Assembly: GCF_029478665.1 (NCBI RefSeq)
Contig: NZ_JARPQB010000016.1
Span: 17,134 to 81,133 of the forward strand
Reading direction: 5' to 3'
DNA from: Pseudomonas entomophila
Lineage (GTDB): Bacteria; Pseudomonadota; Gammaproteobacteria; Pseudomonadales; Pseudomonadaceae
Length of the DNA stretch: 64,000 nucleotides
Shown: positions 1 through 8,868 of the stretch, one piece after another
Layout of the letters: each line of letters opens with the position of its first letter
Position numbering within the stretch: position 1 is the first letter of the stretch
The notes under the pieces: model-generated
The model's input: the letters and a program-made list of their open reading frames with translations, nothing else
What the model was told of the DNA's origin: nothing
Database searches by the model: none
Position numbers and translations under genes: made by a program

Positions 1-1
1 C

Positions 2-1069
2 GGCGTGGATGCCTTCGCCATGCTCGGGCTCAAGCTCGACACCGGCGGTGGGCGCAACGGCGGGCGCAGCTCGTTCGATGTGCTGCCGGTGGACAGCGAC
101 GGCCAGGCCCGCGACGCATACAGCAAGGTCGGCGGTGCGGCCAAGGTGCGTCTGTTCGACACCGTGCTGCGGGTGGGCGACGTGTTCCCGGTCAACCCGG
201 TGGTGGCGGCCGGCGACTCGCGCCTGCTGCCAGAGAGCTTTCGCGGCGTCACCCTGGAGAACACCAGCCTGCAGGGCCTGACGCTGCAGGCCGGGCGCCT
301 GCATGCCATGAGCCAGCCGGTATCCAGCGACCTGCGCGACAACTTCGTGACGTTCTACGGTGGCCCGGTGGATTCGCCATGGATCGCCTACGGCGGTGGC
401 GACTATGCGATCAACGAGAACGTCAGCGTGAGCCTGTTCGGCAGCCGCCTGAAGGATGTATGGAACCAGTACTACGCCGGCACCAGCGTGACCTGGCCGC
501 TGTCGGACCAACTGGCGCTGATCGGCGGCTTCAACTTCTACAACGCCAGGGACGAAGGGCGCCAGCGCCTGGGGCAGTTCGACAACGACATCTGGAGCGC
601 CAAGCTCGGCGTGCGCTACGGCGCCCACACCCTGGCGCTGACGCACCAGCGCAACAATGGCGACAACGACTTCGACTACCTGCGCCAGTCCGACTCGATC
701 TTCCTCGACAACTCCATCCAGTACAGCGACTTCAACTCGCCGAAGGAGCGTTCGTGGATGCTGCGCTACGACCTGAACATGGCCGCCTACGGCGTGCCGG
801 GGCTGTCGTTCATGACCCGCTACGGCCGTGGCAGCGACGCCGACTACAGCCACGCCAACGCCTACTACATGCGCCGCGACGACAACGGCGACCCGCTCAC
901 CGACCAGAAGCGCTGGGAGCGCGACATCGAGGTCAAGTACGTGGTGCAGACCGGCGCGGCCAAGGACCTGTCGCTGCGCGTGCGCCAGGCCACGACCCGG
1001 GCCACGGCCTTCGAGTCGGACCTGGACGAGGTGCGGGTGATCGTCGAGTACCCGCTGTCGATTCTCTGA
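2..1069 (+). CDS. OprD-family outer-membrane porin, 3' part (5' end outside window)
   Basis: The reading frame is already open at the window edge, so only the C-terminal ~355 residues are seen; OprD proteins are usually 420-450 aa. Family features are visible: the Gly-rich 'LKLDTGGGRNGG' loop, 'DSRLLPESFRGV' (the DSRLLPE block typical of OprD), alternating-residue beta strands throughout, 'ERDIEVKYVVQTGAAKDLSLRVR', and a final strand ending in a hydrophobic residue ('VRVIVEYPLSIL'). Such 18-stranded outer-membrane channels take up small substrates such as basic amino acids, peptides or aromatic acids; the substrate cannot be told from this fragment. A second, complete OprD gene lies near 54 kb. 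A strong terminator follows. Confidence 0.9.
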   Translation, partial: GVDAFAMLGLKLDTGGGRNGGRSSFDVLPVDSDGQARDAYSKVGGAAKVRLFDTVLRVGDVFPVNPVVAAGDSRLLPESFRGVTLENTSLQGLTLQAGRLHAMSQPVSSDLRDNFVTFYGGPVDSPWIAYGGGDYAINENVSVSLFGSRLKDVWNQYYAGTSVTWPLSDQLALIGGFNFYNARDEGRQRLGQFDNDIWSAKLGVRYGAHTLALTHQRNNGDNDFDYLRQSDSIFLDNSIQYSDFNSPKERSWMLRYDLNMAAYGVPGLSFMTRYGRGSDADYSHANAYYMRRDDNGDPLTDQKRWERDIEVKYVVQTGAAKDLSLRVRQATTRATAFESDLDEVRVIVEYPLSIL

Positions 1070-1129
1070 TCACACCCAGGATTCACCTTGAGAAGCCCAC
1101 GTGCTCCTTTGGTTGAAGGTGAATGTTTT

Positions 1130-1156
1130 GGCGCCTCTTGCGAGGCGCCTTTTTTT
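1130..1156 (+). terminator. Rho-independent terminator after the OprD gene
   Basis: Eight-base-pair stem GGCGCCTC / GAGGCGCC (1130-1137 and 1142-1149) with a TTGC loop, followed directly by a run of seven T. It lies 60 bases after the porin stop codon. Confidence 0.9.
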
Positions 1157-1209
1157 GAGTTGTTGGAAAGTGTGCCGGCCAGGGGCCTGCCTCGAGTGGT
1201 GAGGTGATG

Positions 1210-1291
1210 CGTCTATCGCGCGCCGTCCCCGCGCCGCATCGCGGATGCCTGTAGGCGCGGATTCATCCGCGATGCGCCGCGCGCGGCGCTA
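1210..1291. repeat. REP-like inverted repeat
   Basis: Two facing copies of the GCGCCGCATCGCGGAT-type repeat. 'CGCATCGCGGATG' near 1235 is complementary to 'CATCCGCGATGCG' at 1264. The same unit recurs near 8.4 kb and 41.8 kb. It separates the porin from the convergent beta-propeller gene. Confidence 0.7.
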
Positions 1292-1295
1292 GACC

Positions 1296-2348
1296 TCAGC
1301 TCTCTTCCTTCGGCTGCACCACGATCGCCAGGGCATCCGGCTCGGGGCCGGCCTTCCAGCGCGCCTTCTCGGTCCAGTTGGCGGTGCTGATCACCGCGAC
1401 TTCGTCGCCCCCGCTGATCGCCACATAGACCCGCTTGCCATCGGGCGAAACCACGGCCCCGATCGGTAGCGCCTCTTCACCGAGCATCGTGCGGCGGTAC
1501 TCGACACCCTCGCGGGCCAGGCCGATGCGCTTGATCTCCTTCTTGGCCGCCACATCGATCACCGCCAGCTCCGCCGATTTGGCGCAGGTGACCAACGCAT
1601 ACTTGCCGTCCGGGGTCATGGCGACGCGGATCGGGAACAGGCCGGTGCGGATGCGGTCGGTGACCTCCAGGCGCTGGGCATCGACGATGACCACTTCGTT
1701 GCCGCCACGGTTGCTGACCCACACCTGGCTGCCGCTGGGAGTGACCGCCACGCCTTCGCTGCCCGAGCCGGTCGGGATCTCGGCGATCTTCTTCTTGTGC
1801 AGCAGGTCGACCACCGACAGGGTGCCGCTGTCGACATGGGTGACATAGGCGCGGTCAGCGCCTGGCGACAGCGCGACCATGTGCGGCTTGCCGCCACCGA
1901 CGTCGATGCGGTCGAGCACCTTGCCCTGGGCCAGGTCGACCACCAGCAAACGTTCGCTGGCTTCGGTGGTGACCACCACGCGCTGGCTGTCGGGCAGGAA
2001 GCGAATACCGTGGGGGCGGGCGTCCTGGCCCAGGTCGATGGTGCGGATGACCGTGCGCGTCGGCCAGTCGATCACGCTCAGGCTGTTGTTGGCCGTGCCT
2101 TGGGCGCCGTAGTTGCCGACCACCGCCAGCAGGCCGTTGCCGCTGACCACCACTTCGTGGGGGCCGCTGCCGACCGGCAGGCGGGCCATCTCCTGGCCGC
2201 TGCGGGTGTCCAGGGCCGACACACTGGCATCGGCTTTGTTGCCGACCAGCAGGATGTCGTCGGCATTGGCCAAGGGCGAGCAGGCGAGCAGTGCGCTGGC
2301 CAAGGCCAGCAGGCGGAAGGGGGTCGTGAGTGTCCGGGGGTAGGGCAT
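1296..2348 (-). CDS. YVTN-family beta-propeller protein, exported
   Basis: 350 residues from the chosen ATG, which has AAGGAG upstream. An upstream in-frame ATG at 2408 would place 20 polar residues before the signal peptide. N-terminal signal peptide 'RLLALASALLACSPLANA', so a periplasmic location is expected. The body is made of ~42-residue blades with repeated motifs such as 'SVIDWPTRTVIRTIDLG', 'LLVVDLAQGKVLDRIDVGG', 'LSVVDLLHKKKIAEIPTGS' and 'VVIVDAQRLEVTDRIRTG', the YVTN/cytochrome-d1-like propeller pattern. No haem-binding CxxCH is present. These proteins act as binding scaffolds or accompany periplasmic dehydrogenases; nothing adjacent identifies a partner here. Confidence 0.85.
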   Translation of the reverse strand: MPYPRTLTTPFRLLALASALLACSPLANADDILLVGNKADASVSALDTRSGQEMARLPVGSGPHEVVVSGNGLLAVVGNYGAQGTANNSLSVIDWPTRTVIRTIDLGQDARPHGIRFLPDSQRVVVTTEASERLLVVDLAQGKVLDRIDVGGGKPHMVALSPGADRAYVTHVDSGTLSVVDLLHKKKIAEIPTGSGSEGVAVTPSGSQVWVSNRGGNEVVIVDAQRLEVTDRIRTGLFPIRVAMTPDGKYALVTCAKSAELAVIDVAAKKEIKRIGLAREGVEYRRTMLGEEALPIGAVVSPDGKRVYVAISGGDEVAVISTANWTEKARWKAGPEPDALAIVVQPKEES

Positions 2349-2408
2349 GTCCAGTCTCCTTGAGGGTGCATTCCTTATTGCATGCACTGGATGAGACCGT
2401 CCGGGCAA

Positions 2409-2999
2409 GGTGGGAGTTTCAGTGGATGTGCGCGGGGCGGAAAAATTGACGTTGCTGTTACATGGGGGAGCGAGGTGTTGGGCAGCAGTGAGATGGCGAA
2501 TTAATGTCAGTTGTTCAAGTGAGCAGCAGGTGAATTATTTATGTATGTGTTATGCATTGGGTCATTGTCTTTATGAAATTTAGTTGTGGGCATAGTTGTT
2601 TTTTGTCAAGGCGTGGGCATGAGGAGGTTAGGCTTTTAATTCTAAATTATGCAGATGGGTGGCAGTGAATCCTGAGGCGGTTTCAATTGAATGAGTTTGG
2701 AGCTGTTGCTCTATTTATCCGCTCTATTTCGGTGGTTTTGCTGGGTTTTAGGTAAATTGACAGCAGTGTTCGCATCCTCTAGAGTCCGTCGCTACTTGTT
2801 ACAAACTAATTCGTTAGTAGAGTGGCAAGATGTCGCTATGGATTGGCGTCATATAAGAACAACACCCGTCTGCGTATATCTCGTGTTTCTCGAAAGTTAA
2901 ATGAGATTGTCGCTGTCCTGGTGGCGTCAAGCCATGAAGTGGACAGGCACGCGGCTGCCTGTCGATAACCGGAAGCCACTAAAGAAAAGGAAATTCTTT
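2409..2999. promoter_or_regulatory. AT-rich leader region upstream of the NRPS
   Basis: About 590 bases with clearly lower GC than both flanks (for example the stretches around 2520-2600 and 2630-2830). It holds no recognisable gene. A 69-codon frame (2691-2900) has no convincing ribosome site or known motif and was not called. The region must contain the NRPS promoter, but no single -35/-10 pair or operator stands out. The base composition suggests acquired DNA. Confidence 0.45.
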
Positions 3000-5900
3000 A
3001 TGTTCCAGATATACAGCTGCCCGCTCAGCACCGCCCAGCAGGAAGTATGCCTCGCTATCAGCCAGAGCGGACGTAACGTCAACTATCACTTGTGTGACGT
3101 CATCGACTTGCGCGGTGACCTGAACCTGATCTGGTTGGAGGCGGCCATCCATGGCCAGTTGCTGCAGGCCGATGCCCTGCGCGCCAATTTCGAGATCGAC
3201 CCGCGCAGTGGTGAATACGTGCAGCGCATCCACGCCACCGACACGCTGCCGGCCAAGACCTTCCAGTTCCATGATGTCAGCGACCGCGCCGACCCGGAGC
3301 AGGGCTGCGCCGAGTTGCTGCAGCACCTGCTGGGGCACGACATGGACCTGCAGCACGAACCGCTGGCCCGCTACGTGGTGGTTCGCCTGGGCGCGCGCCA
3401 CCATCGCCTGGTCGAGTTGGCCTCGCACCTGGTGGTGGACGGTTTCGGCCATGGCATCCTGTTTGGCAACATCACCGCGCACTACAACGCCTTGAGCCGA
3501 GGTGAAACACTGGCGCCCCACGGCTATGCGCCCCTGGCCAGCGTGGCCGAGGCCGAGCAGGCCTACCGCGACAGCCCGCAGCACGACAAGGACCGCGGCT
3601 ACTGGCGGCAGTACTGCCTGAAAATGCCCGAGCCTACCCAACTGGTGCCGGGCGATGCGCCCCTGGTCGGGCTCAACCGCCTGCGTCAGGTGTTCCAAGG
3701 CGAGACCGTGCAGCGTTTGCGCCATGTGGCCGGCGAGCAGTCGTTGCGGCTGTCGAGCATCCTGCTGGCGCTGTGCGCCACCTACCTGCACCGCATGACC
3801 GGCCAGACTGAACTGGCCGTCGGCATGCCGGTGGCCGCGCGCCAGCTCAAGGCGTTGCGCGAACTGCCGTCGATGGTCGCCAACATCCTGCCGTTGCACT
3901 TGTCGTTCACCGCCCAGAGCACGGTGCTGACAGTGGCGGCCAACATCCAGCGCCAGTTGCGCCACCACCTGCTGCACCAGACTTACCGCAGCGAAAACAT
4001 GATCCGCGACCTGCACGCCGAGCGGGGCAACAAGCCGCTATTCAACACCCTGCTCAATATCGTCGCCTACGACCAGGGGCCAGGCTTCGAGGGCTGCGAC
4101 ACCACGATCCAGAACTACGCCAACGGGCCGGCGGAGCACCTGGGCATCGATATCTTCGACCGGCATCAGGACGGGCGCCTGGAGATCGGCTTCAATGCCA
4201 ACGCCGACCTGTATCCGGACGCCGCGCTGGCGCTGCACTACCAACGCCTGGTGGCGCTGTTCGAGCGCTTTGCCGAGGCGCCGGATACCCTTGCGGTGGA
4301 CTATGACCTGTTCCTGGCGGATGAGCATGCGCGCTTCTATTCGCTTCCTGTGGCCAAGGGGGCGTTGCCGGTGTTCGCCGACGCGTTCGCCAGTGCCGTG
4401 CGCGAGCATGCCGGGCGCGTGGCGCTGAGCGAAGGTGGGCGTTCACTGCGTTACGCCGATCTCGACGCCGACGCCACGCGTCTGGCCGCTCATCTGCAAG
4501 CGCAGGGTGTGAAGGCCGGCGATTGCGTGGTGGTGATGTTCTCGCGCAGCGTCGAGTGGGTAGTGGCGGCAGTGGCATTGTTCAAGCTAGGCGCCTGCTA
4601 TGTACCGGTAGACCCCGACTTGCCGCCGGCACGCATCGAGCACATCTTCGCCGATGCCGACCCCGCGCTGGTGATCGTGGCGCCCGGTAGCCAGCTCGCC
4701 GTCGAGGTTGCCGCCAACAAGTTGCTCCGGCTTACCCCTGAAGCATTGGCGCAACTGCCGCAGGCCGAACAGGCGCTGGCGCCGTTCGATGCCAGCCTGC
4801 CGGCCTACCTGATCTACACCTCCGGTTCCACCGGCAAGCCGAAGGGCGTCGAGGTCACCCACCGCAACCTGGTATCGATCGCCCGCACGGCCATCGAGGC
4901 GGCCCACTTGCAGCCGGGCGCGCGCGTACTGCAGTTCATCGCCGCCGGTTTCGACATGTCGGTGCTGGAGATCATGATGACCCTGCTGGCCGGTGCGCAG
5001 CTGGTGATCACCGACAAGGTCTCCAGCGCGCCGGGCAAGGCGCTGGCCAAGGTGGTCAGGCAGGCATCCATCGACCTGCTGGTAATGACGCCCAGTCTGC
5101 TGGCCTGCCACCAGACCGAGGACTTCCCCCAGGACACCACGCTGATGCTCGGCGGCGAGCCATGCACGCCGGCGTTGCTGGCGCGATTCGCCCATTGCCG
5201 CCTGCTCAATGTGTACGGGCCGACCGAGACCTCGTTCGCCACCTCGATCAACGCCCACTACGGCAGCGGCGACCTGTCGATCGGGCCGGCCACCGACAAC
5301 ACGCGCCTGTACGTGGTGGACAGCCAGCAGCGCCTGCTGCCACCGGGTAGCTGGGGTGACCTGTTCATTGGTGGCCCGGGCGTGGCGCGGGGATACCGCA
5401 ACCGTCCGGACCTCACCGCCAAGGGGTTCGTCAGCGACCTGCTCGATCCGCGGGGCACCATGTACCGCGCCGGGGACCGGGTGTTCTTCGATCACCAGGG
5501 GCGCATCCACTACCTCGGTCGCCAGGACAACCAGGTCAAGTTGCGTGGCCTGCGCATCGAGCTCGACGAGATCAAGAACGTGCTGCTGGGTTGCAATGGC
5601 GTGACCGACGCCACGGTATTGCTGCGAGAGCTTCGGCAGGGGCCGGCCATCGTCGCCTATGTCGCCAGCACCGACACTCGCCTGGAAAGCCCGCAACTGA
5701 AGCAGGCGCTTGGCCGGCATCTGCCCCAGCACATGATTCCGAGCGTGATCATGCGGGTCGATCACTTCCCGCTGACGCCCAACGGCAAGCTCGCGGTCGA
5801 TCGCCTGCCGGAGCCTGTCATAGCCGAGGCTTCCGAGCTGAGCGCCGCCGAGACCCCGGAGGAGCAGGCCATGTGCGCGCTGTTCGCCGAAGCGCTCGAC

Positions 5901-6878
5901 TGCCCTGAAGTGTTCGCCAACCAGAGCTTCTTCGACCTGGGCGGGCATTCGCTGCTGGGTCTGCAACTGGTCAACCGGATCCGCGAACAGTTCGGCGTCG
6001 CTCTGGGGATTGCCGATTTTCTCGCCGCGCCGACCCCTCGCCAGCTCGCCCAGCGCCTGCAGCGCAACAACGGTTACAGCGACCCGTTCAGTGCCGTGCT
6101 GGCGCTGCGTACCGAGGGCCAGCGGCCGCCGCTGTTCTGCATCCATCCCGGCGGTGGCATTGCCTGGCCGTACGCGGGGCTACTGGCGTACCTGCCGCAG
6201 GACCAACCGCTGTACGCCCTGCAGTCACCGATCCTGCTCGACCCGGAGCGGGTGGTCGGTTCGCTGGAGGAGCTGGCGCGGGAGTACCTGCAACGCATCC
6301 TCGCGCTGCAACCCCAGGGCCCCTACCAACTGGCGGGCTGGTCGGTGGGCGGCAACCTGGCGCTGCTGATGGCCGCGATGCTGCAAGCCCAGGGGCATGA
6401 AGTGAGCTTCCTGTGCATGTTCGACAGCTATCCGCTGCAGGGCGGGCCAGCGTCGCTGAAGCTGGACGATGCGATGATCATCAGCCGCATGACCCGTGCC
6501 ATCGTTGGTTCGCCACGGGCCGGGCTCAAGGGGCTCAAGAGCGCCATGGAGGAAGTGCTCGGCAGCCAGCAGCTCGGGGATGCCTTCCTGACCCGGCTGG
6601 TCGACGACTCCAAGCTGATGCTCGAATTGCTGGGGCGTTGCCAGTACGCGCGCTACAAGGGCGACTTGCTGTTCATCCGTGCCACCACCGATATCCTGCG
6701 CCAGGACGAGCAGCAACCGGGCTTGTGGCTGCCCTACATCGACGGCGACCTGGTGCAGGTCGATGTCGAGGCGCCCCATGAATGCCTGCTGCAACGCCAG
6801 TACCTGGACCAGTTCGGTGAGCGCTTCGTCGAGGCGCTGCTCGAACGACAGGCCGCGGTGGCGGTGAACGAAGCCTGA
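3000..6878 (+). CDS. Single-module non-ribosomal peptide synthetase (C-A-T-TE)
   Basis: 1292 residues; the start at 3000 has AAAGG upstream, and the 33 codons before it look non-coding. Domains in order: condensation (about 1-440; catalytic motif SHLVVDG, His143/Asp147), adenylation (about 475-960; YTSGSTGKPKG, NVYGPTE, YRAGD, and the lysine in PLTPNGKLAVDRL), carrier (LGGHSL, phosphopantetheine Ser984), and thioesterase (GWSVGG, Ser1115; late His in APHE). Order and length match EntF (about 1293 aa). The specificity-lining residues read by eye are roughly D-M-L-M-M-G-V-F-A-K, which differ from the serine code of EntF, so the substrate is unknown and probably hydrophobic. No other NRPS, MbtH or siderophore gene lies next to it, so it may act alone on a free amine or on a product made elsewhere. 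Confidence 0.93.
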   Translation: MFQIYSCPLSTAQQEVCLAISQSGRNVNYHLCDVIDLRGDLNLIWLEAAIHGQLLQADALRANFEIDPRSGEYVQRIHATDTLPAKTFQFHDVSDRADPEQGCAELLQHLLGHDMDLQHEPLARYVVVRLGARHHRLVELASHLVVDGFGHGILFGNITAHYNALSRGETLAPHGYAPLASVAEAEQAYRDSPQHDKDRGYWRQYCLKMPEPTQLVPGDAPLVGLNRLRQVFQGETVQRLRHVAGEQSLRLSSILLALCATYLHRMTGQTELAVGMPVAARQLKALRELPSMVANILPLHLSFTAQSTVLTVAANIQRQLRHHLLHQTYRSENMIRDLHAERGNKPLFNTLLNIVAYDQGPGFEGCDTTIQNYANGPAEHLGIDIFDRHQDGRLEIGFNANADLYPDAALALHYQRLVALFERFAEAPDTLAVDYDLFLADEHARFYSLPVAKGALPVFADAFASAVREHAGRVALSEGGRSLRYADLDADATRLAAHLQAQGVKAGDCVVVMFSRSVEWVVAAVALFKLGACYVPVDPDLPPARIEHIFADADPALVIVAPGSQLAVEVAANKLLRLTPEALAQLPQAEQALAPFDASLPAYLIYTSGSTGKPKGVEVTHRNLVSIARTAIEAAHLQPGARVLQFIAAGFDMSVLEIMMTLLAGAQLVITDKVSSAPGKALAKVVRQASIDLLVMTPSLLACHQTEDFPQDTTLMLGGEPCTPALLARFAHCRLLNVYGPTETSFATSINAHYGSGDLSIGPATDNTRLYVVDSQQRLLPPGSWGDLFIGGPGVARGYRNRPDLTAKGFVSDLLDPRGTMYRAGDRVFFDHQGRIHYLGRQDNQVKLRGLRIELDEIKNVLLGCNGVTDATVLLRELRQGPAIVAYVASTDTRLESPQLKQALGRHLPQHMIPSVIMRVDHFPLTPNGKLAVDRLPEPVIAEASELSAAETPEEQAMCALFAEALDCPEVFANQSFFDLGGHSLLGLQLVNRIREQFGVALGIADFLAAPTPRQLAQRLQRNNGYSDPFSAVLALRTEGQRPPLFCIHPGGGIAWPYAGLLAYLPQDQPLYALQSPILLDPERVVGSLEELAREYLQRILALQPQGPYQLAGWSVGGNLALLMAAMLQAQGHEVSFLCMFDSYPLQGGPASLKLDDAMIISRMTRAIVGSPRAGLKGLKSAMEEVLGSQQLGDAFLTRLVDDSKLMLELLGRCQYARYKGDLLFIRATTDILRQDEQQPGLWLPYIDGDLVQVDVEAPHECLLQRQYLDQFGERFVEALLERQAAVAVNEA

Positions 6879-6886
6879 AGCGCAGC

Positions 6887-6924
6887 GCCGCCCGGTTCCA
6901 CCGTTGCTGGTGAAACCGGGCGGC
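6887..6924. terminator. Hairpin between convergent NRPS and SLOG-like genes
   Basis: Eleven-base-pair perfect stem (6887-6897 with 6914-6924), extended inward by four more pairs after a mismatch. It lies between convergent stop codons and could end transcription from either side. The T-run is weak. Confidence 0.5.
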
Positions 6925-6930
6925 ATGCCT

Positions 6931-7596
6931 TTACCCCGTGAACAGATCGCTGGTCGAAGGCACCGCGTCCAGCTTCGCCTGAAGCAGCGCGATGCACTGC
7001 TCGTGGTGGGCGATCTGTGCGCGGTGGGCCTCGATCTGCGCCTGCAGGTCGTGGCTGTCCGGTGAGACGAGGCGGGCCATCTTCCTCGACAGTGAGATCT
7101 TGCGCTCGGCTTCCTGCCTGGCGAGGTCGTCCATCTGCGCCACCAGCCATTGCAGATCCGCAGGCGACTGCACGGTCTGGAACTGCTCCAGTGGCTTGAG
7201 GTAGACCAAGGACTTTTTCTGGCGCCCCAGCAGTTCGAGCACGTTGCCGAGCGTGCCGGGGCTCTTGCAGTCCCAGATCATCAGGCCGTAGTCGCAGTCC
7301 GCCGCCATCGCCAGGTCCTTGGCGGTATGGAAGGCGCGGCCTCTGGCGTTGGCCGGCGGTGCGATCATCGCCAGTGGCCAGCCACCGTCGTTATGGCGAG
7401 GGGTGTCGCCACTGCAGTAGACGGTGACGGCCGGGTAGGCGGCTTGATGAAAGTAGCGCTGCACGGCATGGTCCACACCGCCTGCGTCTCCCACCAGCAC
7501 GTCCAGCCCGGATGAGCGGATATTGTCGAGCCTGGCCTCGACTTGTGTGGGGAGGCGCTTGATGGTGATGGAGCCGGCGATGAAGACCCTGGGCAT
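6931..7596 (-). CDS. SLOG-like nucleotide-binding protein with C-terminal coiled coil
   Basis: 221 residues. The N-terminal ~150 form a Rossmann-like alpha/beta unit: 'PRVFIAGSITIKRLP', 'VLVGDAGGVDHAVQRYF' (compare the GG-x-G-D-A turn of YspA/SLOG proteins), 'DLAMAADCDYGLMIWD', 'SPGTLGNVLELLGRQKKSLVYL'. The SLOG/LOG/DprA superfamily binds nucleotides or nucleotide-derived ligands and is common in stress and conflict systems. Residues ~160-210 are charged and heptad-like, with a probable coiled coil (DLQAQIEAHRAQIAHHEQ). Its ATG shares one base with the stop codon of the upstream phosphoribosyltransferase (TAATG), so the two are translationally coupled. Assignment to SLOG is by motif resemblance; the ligand is unknown. 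Confidence 0.65.
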   Translation of the reverse strand: MPRVFIAGSITIKRLPTQVEARLDNIRSSGLDVLVGDAGGVDHAVQRYFHQAAYPAVTVYCSGDTPRHNDGGWPLAMIAPPANARGRAFHTAKDLAMAADCDYGLMIWDCKSPGTLGNVLELLGRQKKSLVYLKPLEQFQTVQSPADLQWLVAQMDDLARQEAERKISLSRKMARLVSPDSHDLQAQIEAHRAQIAHHEQCIALLQAKLDAVPSTSDLFTG

Positions 7597-8168
7597 TAGT
7601 GCCTCCGCGTCAGGGCGACGACAGAAATGCTGCGGATGCTAGCGTATTCGCGCAGGGCGGTACAGGCGGCCTCCAGCGATGCGCCGGTGTCGAACAGGTC
7701 GTCCAGCACCAGGATGTCGGAACCGGGCTGCAGGTTGGCGTTGACCGTGAAGCAGCCGGCCAGTGCCTTGACCCGTTCTTCGTAGCCGGCCAGGTCCTTC
7801 ATCAGGCCGGTGCTCCAGCGCTTCTCCAGGGTCTGTTCGCTGTAGCCGGCCTCGAGCAGCGCGGCGGCCCGTTGGGCCACTTCATACACCGGCTGGCGCG
7901 GGCGCTGCTTGCTGGCGGGCATGGGCAGGACCACGTCGAAGCGGTGGCCGGCGAGCGCGCCGGCGACGGATTGGGCGAGGAATTCCACCTGTTTGTAGTT
8001 GTCCCGGTACTTGAGCTGGAACACCGCTTCACCGAGGGCGGTCCTGATCGTGTCGAACTGCATATGGCCGTATTCGTTGGGGCCGATGGGGACGCTGGAG
8101 ACGATGTGCTTGTCCAGGCTGATGCCGTAGTCCCAGGCGGGGGTGGCGGGGAGGGGATGGATGACCAT
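7596..8168 (-). CDS. ComF-like phosphoribosyltransferase-domain protein
   Basis: 190 residues; ATG at 8168 with AAGGAAG upstream. The PRPP-binding loop is clear: 'ILVLDDLFDTGASLEAA', the type I PRTase pattern of hydrophobic strand, acidic pair, then T-G-x-S. 'VVLPMPASKQRPRQP' and 'FQLKYRDNY' resemble ComF-type proteins, but the zinc-finger cysteines usual at the ComF N-terminus are absent. It is the first gene of a two-gene operon with the SLOG-like protein. In known conflict and stress loci, PRTases paired with nucleotide-binding proteins are thought to make or process nucleotide-like metabolites; that role here is inference. Confidence 0.8.
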   Translation of the reverse strand: MVIHPLPATPAWDYGISLDKHIVSSVPIGPNEYGHMQFDTIRTALGEAVFQLKYRDNYKQVEFLAQSVAGALAGHRFDVVLPMPASKQRPRQPVYEVAQRAAALLEAGYSEQTLEKRWSTGLMKDLAGYEERVKALAGCFTVNANLQPGSDILVLDDLFDTGASLEAACTALREYASIRSISVVALTRRH

Positions 8169-8868
8169 GGAGTGCTTCCTTGTACGTCAGACTATGGGAG
8201 GGGCCCTCGTGGGCCGAGTTGCCATCTTGCGTCTGACTCGGGACGGGATCGACTTCATGGTTTCCGTGTTTGTTGTAGTCCTTTTCCTTGTTTTTTCGGG
8301 TTTCGACTGTCTGGATTCAACGACGGTTCCTGGAGGGTGTTCGGCGGGAGAAATGCAGCGCCGATGAGATAGAGCGCCGCCCACGCGGCGCATCGCGGCT
8401 GAAGCCGCTCCTACGTTTGTTGCAACGTGCCGCACCTGTGAGACCATGGTTGCCAGTCAGGCGGCCATCGGTACCCTTCCAGGCATGACTGGCCCGAAAC
8501 CAATCTGTAGGAGCGGATTCATCCGCGATGCGCCGCGCGGCGGCGCTCTATCTCATGGGCGCTGCAACTCTCCCGCCAAACACCCGGAAAGTACCCCCTA
8601 AAAGCGAGCGCAGAAGTGCAACCAAAGTTGGGCACGCAGTCGACGAACATCGGCCACCTGCTGACGATCAAAGCCGCGCACGAGCTCCACCTGTTCGGCG
8701 CGCCTGCCCAGTTACGCTCAATCCGATCCGCCACGCTTGGCGCGAGCCCAATACTGGATCTGGTTTGCCTACCTACAGGCTGCCAATCTGGTATTTCTGT
8801 CAGTTTCACCTGATAGAAAAGCCCATTAAGGTCTTCGGTAATCGTGCAGATGCGCTCAGGAGACCGCC
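8169..8868. other. Intergenic stretch with REP pair, no gene seen
   Basis: Seven hundred bases between divergent genes. Short frames here lack ribosome sites and family motifs. The recognisable content is the inverted repeat pair at 8364-8556 and, at the far end, the ribosome-binding site of the next gene (CAGGAG before 8869). Confidence 0.6.
8364..8556. repeat. Facing pair of REP-type repeats
   Basis: ATGAGATAGAGCGCCGC at 8364-8380 is the exact reverse complement of 8540-8556. Each arm continues into a GCATCGCGG...CCGCTCCTA type repeat; the right arm starts with GTAGGAGCGG near 8507. About 100 bases separate the two units. Confidence 0.75.

Noticed and set aside
2691..2900. 69-codon frame upstream of the NRPS
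   Set aside because: No ribosome site, no family motif, and AT-rich DNA of this kind easily yields open frames; the NRPS start at 3000 has its own good site.
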